Part shown: positions 1 to 5,184 of the stretch, piece after piece
Position numbering within the stretch: the first letter of the stretch is position 1
Layout: every line of letters starts with the position of its first letter
Source: Pontiellaceae bacterium
GTDB taxonomy: Bacteria > Verrucomicrobiota > Kiritimatiellia > Kiritimatiellales > Tichowtungiaceae
DNA length: 5,184 nucleotides
Direction of reading: 5' to 3'
Assembly (NCBI GenBank): GCA_025457785.1
Contig: JALOTS010000185.1
Span: forward strand, 1 to 5,184
Notes under the pieces: model-generated
Databases searched by the model: none
What the model was told of the DNA's origin: nothing
Seen by the model: the letters and a program-made list of their open reading frames with translations, nothing else
Translations under genes and position numbers: made by a program

Positions 1-111
1 AACCCGTACCCCGTCCACAAAGACAAGCCCCCGTTCGATGTAACGATCCGCCTCACGACGGGAACAAATCCCGCGCTGCGCCATGATTTTTGAAAGTCGT
101 TCGTTTTCCAT
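1..111 (-). CDS. rRNA pseudouridine synthase (RluB/RluF/RsuA type), N-terminal S4-domain fragment
   Basis: The 37 codons visible encode the start of an S4 RNA-binding domain. They include the stretch GICSRREADRYIERG (residues 15-29) followed by VFVDGVRV, which is the hallmark opening of RsuA/RluB/RluE/RluF-family pseudouridine synthases and looks closest to RluF. These cytoplasmic enzymes isomerise specific uridines in 23S or 16S rRNA; the S4 domain docks on the RNA and a separate downstream domain holds the catalytic Asp. That catalytic domain lies beyond the left edge, so the exact target cannot be assigned. The ATG at 109-111 is chosen because the S4 homology begins within a few residues of it. 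A GAGGG sits about 14 nt upstream, rather far for a ribosome binding site. The gene follows the secreted-protein gene by 82 bp on the same strand with no terminator visible between, so cotranscription is possible. Confidence 0.85.
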   Translation of the reverse strand, partial: MENERLSKIMAQRGICSRREADRYIERGLVFVDGVRV

Positions 112-193
112 GAAAAAGCGTCTTACCCTCGAATGGCCGAATTTTAACGCCAATAAAACAGAAACCACCTTGCAGAATACGCCACTGTTAAAC

Positions 194-1033
194 TCACCAC
201 TTGTACACTGCGTCATCGCCTTTTAATTGCCGGCGTTTACCCAGCGCCTTCACGGAAACACTTCCGGGAGAAGCAAGCTCAACCGCTGCGAAAACCTTCC
301 GGGCCACGAGAACCCCTGCATCCTGCTTTTCCGCCTCTTCAAAAAATTCCACGCCTTCCGGCGGAAAATCTATCAAGAGCCGGGAATAACTATCGCCATA
401 GCCATCGCGAACCGACACCGTACAGGTTGACACGCCTTTGCTGAGTTCTCTGACGTAATAAAACTGCAATTCTATGATTTGTCCGGTCAGTTGCTCCGGA
501 TAAAGAAGCACATCGGTAACCGAAATTTTATTTGCCTCGGTCAAATCGGGAATTTTCGCCTTTTTCGACCACGCATACTCCCCGTTGCCATTGTATCGGT
601 CGCCCAGTGCAACAGAGGTTTGATCGCCGATTAAAACATAAACGGCTCCACTGTCATCGTTGCCTAATGCAGTATTATTGATGCCCGCTCCGAGGATCGG
701 AATAAACTTCGAAAAAAGCCCAAGACCCTCCGCAGGAAAGTTCACATCCAGGCCGGGATTATCTGGAAAAAATTTCAAATCCCGGGACTTTTCCGGCATC
801 TCCCGAGAGCGCAAATTGCCGGCATACAGCCCGTCCTTTACTCTGCGAATCTGCGCAATCCGGTTGAACTTCACCTCAATCACCTTTCCGGTCAGCAACC
901 CTTTTTCTTTAAGAAGATCGGGTGCGGCATATTTATCCTTCTCCGGCTCCGGATAAGTCTCCGCCAACGCCGTCAGACAAAAAAAGCCGCAAACTCCCCC
1001 GATTAACCATTTTATTTTCAGCTTATTGCACAT
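194..1033 (-). CDS. Secreted protein of unknown function with two diverged copies of one domain
   Basis: This is a 279-residue protein that I do not recognise. Residues 1-24 form a Sec signal peptide: a lysine-rich n-region (K4, K6, K8), a hydrophobic core of about residues 9-23, and an ALA|E signal peptidase I site after A24. No lipobox is seen, so the mature protein is probably periplasmic or secreted. The mature part looks like an internal duplication. LLTGKVIEVKF (46-56) matches QLTGQIIELQF (181-191); LDVNFPAEG (95-103) matches LLIDFPPEG (219-227); and ALGDRYNGNGEYAW (142-155) matches ALGKRRQLKGDDAVYKW (263-279). Each copy is about 105-115 residues, probably beta-rich, and ends in Y-x-W. 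The 'L-T-G-K-V-I-E-V' strands resemble OB-fold-like nucleic-acid or ligand-binding strands, but that is inference. The start at 1033 is chosen over a longer in-frame upstream ATG because it gives the signal peptide, has GAGGAA 6 nt upstream, and avoids overlap with trpB. The ATG lies one base after the trpB stop, implying translational coupling. Confidence 0.8.
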   Translation of the reverse strand: MCNKLKIKWLIGGVCGFFCLTALAETYPEPEKDKYAAPDLLKEKGLLTGKVIEVKFNRIAQIRRVKDGLYAGNLRSREMPEKSRDLKFFPDNPGLDVNFPAEGLGLFSKFIPILGAGINNTALGNDDSGAVYVLIGDQTSVALGDRYNGNGEYAWSKKAKIPDLTEANKISVTDVLLYPEQLTGQIIELQFYYVRELSKGVSTCTVSVRDGYGDSYSRLLIDFPPEGVEFFEEAEKQDAGVLVARKVFAAVELASPGSVSVKALGKRRQLKGDDAVYKW

Positions 1034-1034
1034 T

Positions 1035-2240
1035 TTAATTTCCTCTCTTCTGTTCCTTTTTCCATGCGGCGATCTGCTGGACATCTTTATCGCCGCGCCC
1101 GGAAACATTGATAATAAGGAGGTTGTCCTTCGTAAACTGCCCGGCATTTTGTATGACCCACGCAATAGCGTGCGAGCTTTCGAGCGCGGGAAGGATGCCC
1201 TCCCACTGCGCAAGCTTGTCGAACCCGGCGACCGCATCGGCATCTTCAATGTAGGTGTACTCCGCCCGCCCGGTGTCGTGCAGAAACGCATGTTCCGGCC
1301 CGACGGAGGCGTAATCCAGTCCGGCGCTGACAGAATGCGTCAGCAGAATCTGTCCATCGTCGTCCTGCAGAACATAACTCTTTGCGCCCTGCAGCACGCC
1401 GACTTTCCCGCCGGCAAACCGCGCCGCGTGCTTACCGGGCTCAATGCCGAGTCCGCCCGCCTCCACGCCGATCAGCCGTACCCCTTTGTCTTTAATGAAG
1501 GGATGGAAAATGCCGATGGCATTGCTGCCGCCGCCGACACAGGCCACAATCGCAGTCGGCAAACGCCCCTCGGCTTTCAAAATCTGTTTGCGCGCCTCTT
1601 TGCCGATGACGCTCTGAAAGTTGCGCACCATTTCCGGATAGGGATGCGGGCCGAAGGCGGTTCCGAGCACATAGTGCGTGTTGCGCAGATTGCTCACCCA
1701 GTCGCGCATGGCATCATTAATGGCTTCCTTCAGCGTCTGCTGTCCGGCGGTTACAGCAACCACCGTCGCGCCAAGGCTTTCCATGCGGAACACATTGAGC
1801 GCCTGCCGCTCCATATCCACCTTGCCCATGTAAACGACACACTCCATGCCGAAAAGCGCGGCGGCGGTGGCGGTGGCGACACCGTGCTGCCCCGCGCCGG
1901 TTTCGGCAATCAGCCGGGTCTTGCCGAGCCGCCGTGCCAGCAGCGCCTGCCCGATCACGTTATTGATCTTGTGCGCGCCGGTATGATTGAGGTCTTCGCG
2001 CTTAAGGTAAATCTTCGGACCGCCGAGCTGGGCGGTCATGCGCTGTGCGAACCAGAGCGGCGACGGGCGGCCCACATATTCGCACAGGTAATAGTCGAAT
2101 TCCTTTTTAAAAGCGGGATCTTTCTGCGCGATGCGATAAACACGCTCCAGTTCGCGGAGCGGCTCCATAAGCGTCTCCGGAACAAAAATTCCGCCGTACG
2201 GTCCAAAGTGTCCTTGTTGATCTGGCTGTTTTGCTTTCAT
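1035..2240 (-). CDS. trpB: Tryptophan synthase beta chain
   Basis: TrpB condenses indole with L-serine to form L-tryptophan using pyridoxal phosphate (PLP), normally as the beta subunit of a cytoplasmic alpha2-beta2 complex. The 401-residue product is full length. Visible hallmarks are the N-terminal GHFGPYGGIFVPETLM; the PLP Schiff-base lysine K91 in GAHKINN (87-93); the ETGAGQH loop with catalytic E113 (113-119); FGPHPYP (196-202); and the PLP-phosphate loop GGGSNAIG (236-243). GLDYASVGPEHA and SGRGDKD near the C-terminus also fit. It is of the TrpB1 (alpha-partnered) type. Where enteric enzymes have GRADY, this one has GRAEY, a conservative Asp-to-Glu difference at a position near the substrate. 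The start at 2240 matches the usual family N-terminus, although no Shine-Dalgarno sequence lies at normal distance: GGGAGG is 22 nt upstream. It follows trpF by 115 nt with a terminator-like hairpin between them, and trpA does not follow. Confidence 0.97.
   Translation of the reverse strand: MKAKQPDQQGHFGPYGGIFVPETLMEPLRELERVYRIAQKDPAFKKEFDYYLCEYVGRPSPLWFAQRMTAQLGGPKIYLKREDLNHTGAHKINNVIGQALLARRLGKTRLIAETGAGQHGVATATAAALFGMECVVYMGKVDMERQALNVFRMESLGATVVAVTAGQQTLKEAINDAMRDWVSNLRNTHYVLGTAFGPHPYPEMVRNFQSVIGKEARKQILKAEGRLPTAIVACVGGGSNAIGIFHPFIKDKGVRLIGVEAGGLGIEPGKHAARFAGGKVGVLQGAKSYVLQDDDGQILLTHSVSAGLDYASVGPEHAFLHDTGRAEYTYIEDADAVAGFDKLAQWEGILPALESSHAIAWVIQNAGQFTKDNLLIINVSGRGDKDVQQIAAWKKEQKRGN
1040..1045 (-). 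promoter_or_regulatory. Ribosome binding site for the secreted protein, inside the end of trpB
   Basis: GAGGAA on the minus strand lies 6 nt before the ATG at 1031-1033, within the last sense codons of trpB. It fixes the start of the downstream gene and supports translational coupling, since ribosomes terminating on trpB stop over this site. Confidence 0.75.
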
Positions 2241-2287
2241 AACGGGAACGATAGGCCAGCCGCCTCCCGATTTCCACAAAAAGCTGT

Positions 2288-2326
2288 AAAAAGAAAACCG
2301 GCCTCCCAGATCGTGGGAAACCGGTT
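2288..2326 (-). terminator. Intrinsic terminator or attenuator between trpF and trpB
   Basis: Read on the minus strand, AACCGGTTTCCCA (2326 down to 2314) pairs with TGGGAGGCCGGTT (2308 down to 2296). In RNA this is a continuous 13-bp stem with two internal U-G wobbles, closed by a 5-nt loop. It is followed at once by a U-rich tract, UUUUCUUUUU (2297-2288, the first two U being in the stem). This is the classic form of a Rho-independent terminator. It starts about 30 nt after the trpF stop and ends about 48 nt before the trpB start. It either ends the trpF transcript, acts as an attenuator for trpB, or lowers trpB output by partial termination. The plus strand has no T-tract after the hairpin, so it works in one direction only. 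Confidence 0.82.
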
Positions 2327-2355
2327 CCGGATATTGAAAAGGAAACAGAAAAAAA

Positions 2356-2988
2356 TCAGGCTCGGGCGGCAGAGATAAAACGGGCTGCTTTATGAATATC
2401 TTTGATGCCCGGTTCGATTTCAACACCGGAGCTGACATCCACACCCCACGGATGAAGAACAGATATGGCCTCGCGCACATTGTCCGGAGTAAGCCCGCCC
2501 GCCAGCATCAGCGGTTTTCCAAGCTTGTTTTTCATGGCAAGCGCCTGCTCCCGATTGACCGTTTTTCCGGTCCCCCCGACCGTGCCGGAGTCAAACGAAT
2601 CGGCCAGCAGCACCGAGGGTTCAGGACTTACGGCACTCAACACCTTCGGGTTCACTCCGTCGCCGATGCGCGGCGAAAGCCAGACTTCCAACCCTTGGAA
2701 AAGCGGGCGGTCGATCTTCCAATGATTGGAGGTCAGATGAATCTGAACAATGTCCAGTTGGCAGGCGGCAGCGGTGGATTCCACCTCCGCAGCGGCGGGC
2801 TCGACAAACACACCGACTTTTTTAATCTGTTCAGGAATGCTGTTCAGCCATCCGGCCACCTGCAAAGGGCGGATATAACGCTTTGACTCCGGCCAGAAGA
2901 TAAAACCGACGGCATCAGGTCCTAACGCACAAATCTGCTCCAGATCTCCTCTGGAACAGATTCCGCAGATTTTAACAAAAACTCCCAT
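2356..2988 (-). CDS. trpF: Phosphoribosylanthranilate isomerase
   Basis: TrpF converts N-(5-phosphoribosyl)anthranilate to CdRP by an Amadori rearrangement, the third committed step of tryptophan synthesis, in the cytoplasm. The 210-residue product is the usual length for a monofunctional (beta/alpha)8-barrel enzyme. Visible hallmarks are the N-terminal VKICGI with the catalytic general-base cysteine C8; DAVGFIFWPESKRYI (25-39); the catalytic general-acid aspartate D130 in LLAD (127-130); GGTGK (138-142); and the phosphate-binding LAGGLTPDNV (162-171) and GVDVSSGVE (182-190). The usual 'QLHG' is here QIHL (82-85), a mild departure. Two in-frame ATGs exist, at 3000 and 2988. The second is chosen because it has GGGAG 5 nt upstream and gives the canonical short leader before KICG. 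The upstream ATG would add only MGVS and has no Shine-Dalgarno sequence. The preceding gene ends 104 nt upstream. Confidence 0.96.
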   Translation of the reverse strand: MGVFVKICGICSRGDLEQICALGPDAVGFIFWPESKRYIRPLQVAGWLNSIPEQIKKVGVFVEPAAAEVESTAAACQLDIVQIHLTSNHWKIDRPLFQGLEVWLSPRIGDGVNPKVLSAVSPEPSVLLADSFDSGTVGGTGKTVNREQALAMKNKLGKPLMLAGGLTPDNVREAISVLHPWGVDVSSGVEIEPGIKDIHKAARFISAARA

Positions 2989-3003
2989 GGAAACTCCCAT
3001 GGA
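2979..3003. repeat. 12-bp tandem duplication at the trpF start
   Basis: AAACTCCCATGGA occurs at 2979-2991 and again at 2991-3003, so two copies are stacked at a 12-bp period with the shared A at 2991. On the minus strand each copy holds an ATG followed by GGGAGTTT. The upstream copy's GGGAG serves as Shine-Dalgarno for the downstream copy's ATG. Because the period is a multiple of three, the duplication keeps frame and would add four residues (MGVS) if the first ATG were used. Confidence 0.9.
2994..2998 (-). promoter_or_regulatory. Ribosome binding site of trpF
   Basis: GGGAG on the minus strand is 5 nt before the ATG at 2986-2988. It lies inside the upstream copy of a 12-bp tandem duplication and decides the start codon in favour of 2988 over 3000. 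Confidence 0.6.
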
Positions 3004-3043
3004 ACACTGGTAGAAGAATATTGGATTCGTGTTTTTCTGTTAC

Positions 3044-3077
3044 CCAACAATCCGGCATTCCATTATTCCATCATTCC
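3044..3077. repeat. Intergenic octamer repeat, four diverged units
   Basis: On the plus strand four consecutive 8-bp units share the pattern CC-N4-(A/T)T: CCAACAAT, CCGGCATT, CCATTATT, CCATCATT, followed by a further CC. The two units nearest the azoreductase gene differ at only two positions. The block fills much of the spacer between the azoreductase and trpF genes and has no open reading frame of its own. It may be a lineage-specific intergenic repeat or a regulatory array; the sequence alone does not decide. Confidence 0.6.
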
Positions 3078-3093
3078 GCGCTCACCCGAGCGC
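3078..3093. repeat. Perfect inverted repeat at the azoreductase stop codon
   Basis: GCGCTC (3078-3083) and GAGCGC (3088-3093) are perfect complements separated by a 4-nt loop. The hairpin begins within the azoreductase TAG (3095-3093) and abuts the octamer repeats. It has no following T-tract on the minus strand, so it is not a standard intrinsic terminator. It could protect the 3' end of the mRNA, pause transcription or mark the edge of the repeat element. Confidence 0.6.
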
Positions 3094-3740
3094 TATCCTG
3101 CTTCGCTTTCTTCCGCAAGTTCCTCGGCCAGTTCTTCGGCGGCCTCAAAAGCCATGTCGCGGCGAACCGCGCTGTCACTGAAAAAGATCGGATTCTGGCC
3201 ATCGGCCCAGGCGATGCGGATATCGGTGATGCCGATAAATCCGAATGCGGCGGTAATCTGCCGGGTCAGCGCGTCGCGCGAATCATTTTCCTTATAGATC
3301 CCGCCGGAGGAGACCAGCAAAACCAGTGTGGTAATATTGTGCAGCGGTTTGGGGCCGTTATCGGTCAGTTCAAACATCAGGCCGGGAGCCAGTACCTGAT
3401 CCATCCAGGCCTTCATTACGCCGGGAACGGAAAAATTCCACATAGGCATGGTCAGAACCAGCACGTCGGCTTTTTTCAGCTCATCAATTTGTTTTTGCGC
3501 GTAGTTCATCGCCGCGTCTTCCGCTTTACTCGGCTCATAGACCGGATCAAAAACCGGCATCCACATGCGGCGGAACAGATCGTTCGAGTAATAGGGCGGT
3601 TTGTCCTGATAAAGGTCGATGTTATTGAGTTCAACATCAGGGTTCAGTTCCAGCAGCTTCCCGAAAAAACTGGCGGCAAGCTGCTTGGAAACGGACTGCT
3701 CCACCGGCTTTGGATTGGCGCACACATGTAAAATATTCAT
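3093..3740 (-). CDS. FMN-dependent NADH:quinone/azo oxidoreductase (AzoR-like, flavodoxin_2 fold)
   Basis: The 215-residue protein has the flavodoxin-like fold of the AzoR/NQO family, cytoplasmic FMN enzymes that use NAD(P)H for two-electron reduction of quinones and azo or nitro aromatics. It opens with MNILHVCANP, the first beta strand, then a phosphate-binding segment (about residues 8-20, PKPVEQSVSKQL). The FMN-isoalloxazine motif is PMWNFSVPGVMKAWMDQV (99-116), equivalent to 'PMYNF...LKxxxD' in AzoR. A second flavin-contact loop, SSGGIY (144-149), matches 'SRGGIY' in the family. The C-terminus ends in an acidic tail that repeats EELAEELAEE and is a little longer than the roughly 200-residue norm. 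The start at 3740 places the first strand at the N-terminus and has GGGAG 9 nt upstream. It sits alone between a glycoside-hydrolase-like gene (150 bp away) and trpF (104 bp), with no obvious functional tie to either. The physiological substrate cannot be told from sequence. Confidence 0.88.
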   Translation of the reverse strand: MNILHVCANPKPVEQSVSKQLAASFFGKLLELNPDVELNNIDLYQDKPPYYSNDLFRRMWMPVFDPVYEPSKAEDAAMNYAQKQIDELKKADVLVLTMPMWNFSVPGVMKAWMDQVLAPGLMFELTDNGPKPLHNITTLVLLVSSGGIYKENDSRDALTRQITAAFGFIGITDIRIAWADGQNPIFFSDSAVRRDMAFEAAEELAEELAEESEAG

Positions 3741-3749
3741 TCGATCATA

Positions 3750-3754
3750 CTCCC
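3750..3754 (-). promoter_or_regulatory. Ribosome binding site of the azoreductase-like gene
   Basis: GGGAG on the minus strand lies 9 nt upstream of the ATG at 3738-3740. No other in-frame start nearby is as well placed. An out-of-frame ATG between them runs into a stop after two more codons. Confidence 0.55.
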
Positions 3755-3889
3755 ATAGGTTTCGTTCTGTTCAGGAAATCAACCGTGAGACTGTAACAGC
3801 GGCGCGGGTCATGGCACAAGCGTTTCTTTAGAAATCAGAGACGATTCTGCTGAATACAGGGCCGTTCCGTACGGGTATCCGCATCCGGC

Positions 3890-5184
3890 TCATTCCGCCA
3901 GATAGCCCAGCACGTTCGCAAGGAGCCGGTGCGCGATGGGGTCGTCCGGGGTCTGAAAGTACATGGAGGAGACGATGATGCGGCCCTTGCCTTTTGAAAT
4001 TTCAAGAAGCGGATAGCCGAACACTTCATCAAAGGTGTTCCCCGGATTGTAGGGCTTCTCTTTTTCTTTGAACACATATCCGTGAATTCTCATTGTTTCG
4101 GCCAGCAGGGCGGTGTGATCGTTGTAATTCACATTATAGGCGCGCTCACAGGCGATCGGATTGTATTTCGGTTTGATTGAATCTTTCGATGTTTCGGTTC
4201 CTGTAAACCAGGAGAGTTCATCGGGTTCGATTCCGTCAAAGATGCTCTTTTCGTAGGCGCAGGGGGTGACAATCTCCTTGGATAATGTTGTAGAGCCTCT
4301 GAGTTCTTCCGGGAAAAGGTTAAGAACAAACTCCCTGTTCATGCTCAGCAGCACCTGACCGCCTGCCTCCGCGTACTCGAGAATCTTTTTATAGTTCGCC
4401 GGTTCGGATGTCAGATTGTCGACCAGCAGCACGTCATATTTTTTCGGACTCAGATTGCCTAGGCTGTCTTCCATCACCGTTTTTACGCCGAGTTTGGCGA
4501 GAACGGGTTTCAGCGCGTTGTCCTGCGTGAAGTAACCGACGTTCAGGGCGGACTTCATGCGAAGAGTTTTCTGCAGGCCGGTCAGCCATCCGGACTTGAC
4601 CTGAACGAAAGCTTTTTCACAGACACAGATGTCATAGGAGTTGGTGGAGATGACCCGCCCGTTCGCGCTGAGTTTCAACACCAGTCTGGCCTCAACTTTC
4701 GAATCAGGAAGAGTTTCGGGCATGACGAGGGTCAGTTTTTCAGCTTTGTTTTTATAGTATTCGAGTGCGCCGGAAAAATTCTTCTTTCCTGAGCTCAACA
4801 CCCGATCATTGTATACGATATCCCAGTCGACCGTGATGTCTTCGAGGGTTTCACAGGTCGGGCTGTCGTTTACCACGACCGCGTTGACGGTGTGCGATGA
4901 GCCCGCATAAAAATGGCGGCCCATCAGTTGCGCACTGACCATCACCGGCTCCCAGGCCTGAGCGACCGCGTTCAGCGTCGGATAGGGAGCAATGGTGTTG
5001 ACATCATACAGATTCTGGAACCAGGTGCAGAGGGCGAAAATCATAACCCCTGCGGAGGTGTCGCGGTATCCGGTCCGGATGGCTTCGCAGGACTCCTTGG
5101 AGATCAGTGCGTGCCGTTCCAGCCAATACTTCGGATTTTGATGTTCATACGCCCACTTACCGATCAGCGTCTGCGGATTCAGCG
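3890..5184 (-). CDS. Glycoside-hydrolase-like protein (GH2/beta-galactosidase type), C-terminal 430 residues with GATase-like tail
   Basis: The reading frame is open to the right edge, so the true start lies outside; the first internal ATG at 5044 is not the start, since the 46 upstream codons are equally protein-like. Three parts are visible. Residues 1 to about 75 look like the end of a TIM-barrel catalytic domain: a GYRDTSAGVMIFALCTWFQNLY-type strand at about 37-59, then a YPTLNAV helix. About 77-185 is an Ig-like beta-sandwich (EPVMVSAQ, AVVVND, then a hydrophobic/polar alternating pattern). About 200-430 is an alpha/beta domain resembling class I glutamine-amidotransferase-like folds in beta-galactosidases: YDVLLVDN (249-256), ILEYAEAGGQVLLS (267-280) and a closing GKGRIIVSS...ANVLGYL. 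No GATase-type Cys-His catalytic pair is evident, so this tail is probably structural. The likely role is hydrolysis of plant or algal polysaccharide, but the catalytic acid and nucleophile lie off-window and the family is not certain. No intrinsic terminator is seen after the TGA. Confidence 0.65.
   Translation of the reverse strand, partial: LNPQTLIGKWAYEHQNPKYWLERHALISKESCEAIRTGYRDTSAGVMIFALCTWFQNLYDVNTIAPYPTLNAVAQAWEPVMVSAQLMGRHFYAGSSHTVNAVVVNDSPTCETLEDITVDWDIVYNDRVLSSGKKNFSGALEYYKNKAEKLTLVMPETLPDSKVEARLVLKLSANGRVISTNSYDICVCEKAFVQVKSGWLTGLQKTLRMKSALNVGYFTQDNALKPVLAKLGVKTVMEDSLGNLSPKKYDVLLVDNLTSEPANYKKILEYAEAGGQVLLSMNREFVLNLFPEELRGSTTLSKEIVTPCAYEKSIFDGIEPDELSWFTGTETSKDSIKPKYNPIACERAYNVNYNDHTALLAETMRIHGYVFKEKEKPYNPGNTFDEVFGYPLLEISKGKGRIIVSSMYFQTPDDPIAHRLLANVLGYLAE

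Noticed and set aside
112..193. Promoter before the pseudouridine synthase
   Set aside because: TAAAAT on the minus strand resembles a -10 element, but no acceptable -35 lies 16-18 nt upstream.
1034..1291. N-terminal extension of the secreted-protein frame
   Set aside because: The extra 86 residues would overlap trpB in another frame, are basic and low in complexity, and would bury a good signal peptide that has its own ribosome binding site.
2296..2330. Trp leader peptide attenuator of the enteric type
   Set aside because: No short ORF with Trp codons lies between the trpF stop and the hairpin. The Trp codons seen before trpB are downstream of the hairpin and without a start codon.
1026..2378. 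450-codon plus-strand open frame opposite trpB
   Set aside because: It lies almost entirely antisense to a textbook trpB, its protein has no recognisable motif, and it starts and ends in spacers or neighbouring genes. It is a codon-bias shadow of a GC-rich gene.
2241..2480. Extended trpB start within trpF
   Set aside because: The added residues span the terminator hairpin and the end of trpF, and the TrpB family homology begins right after the ATG at 2240.
2989..3077. Promoter for trpF within the octamer-repeat spacer
   Set aside because: TTGGGT with AATATT at 19 nt is the best pair and matches consensus poorly.
3021..3731. 236-codon plus-strand frame opposite the azoreductase
   Set aside because: It is antisense to a well-supported flavoprotein and has no family signature.
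3741..3889. Promoter for the azoreductase-like gene (TTGTGC, 18 nt, TACAGT on the minus strand)
   Set aside because: Only 3 of 6 and 4 of 6 consensus positions match. This is within chance for a spacer of this size, and sigma specificity of the organism is unknown.
3741..3889. Terminator after the glycoside-hydrolase-like gene
   Set aside because: Only short palindromes (CCGTACGG, TTTCTTTAGAAA) are present, with no GC-rich stem followed by a T-tract.

Overview
The window reads as ordinary bacterial chromosome of moderately high GC, with every supportable gene on the minus strand. In transcription order (right to left) these are: the C-terminal part of a large glycoside-hydrolase-like protein (cut by the right edge), an FMN-dependent NADH:quinone/azo oxidoreductase, trpF, trpB, a small secreted protein of unknown function, and the S4-domain start of an rRNA pseudouridine synthase (cut by the left edge). 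No RNA gene, IS element, CRISPR array or phage gene is visible. Long plus-strand ORFs are antisense shadows, chiefly of trpB.

Organism: a Gram-negative-type heterotroph is suggested by the Sec signal peptide on the unknown protein and by a polysaccharide-degradation-type enzyme with a glutamine-amidotransferase-like tail. That combination, and the octamer-repeat spacer between genes, recall the PVC group (Kiritimatiellota/Lentisphaerae/Verrucomicrobia). This is an impression only; nothing in the window proves it.

Layout. 3890-5184: glycoside-hydrolase-like C-terminus. 3741-3889: 149 bp of spacer with no convincing promoter or terminator. 3093-3740: azoreductase-like flavoprotein. 2989-3092: spacer with a perfect hairpin at the azoreductase stop codon and four octamer repeats, ending in a 12-bp tandem duplication that carries the trpF start region. 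2356-2988: trpF. 2241-2355: spacer with a strong minus-strand intrinsic terminator/attenuator. 1035-2240: trpB. 194-1033: secreted protein starting one base after the trpB stop codon. 112-193: short spacer. 1-111: pseudouridine synthase N-terminus.

How the genes work together: TrpF and TrpB catalyse the isomerisation step and the final step of tryptophan synthesis. The usual next gene, trpA, is not here. Its place is taken by a translationally coupled secreted protein made of two diverged copies of one unrecognised domain. The most interesting points are this trpB-coupled duplicated-domain protein, the terminator between trpF and trpB with a partial copy of its 3' arm just upstream of trpB, and the 12-bp duplication that supplies the trpF ribosome binding site. 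I found no clear evidence of a new multi-gene system.
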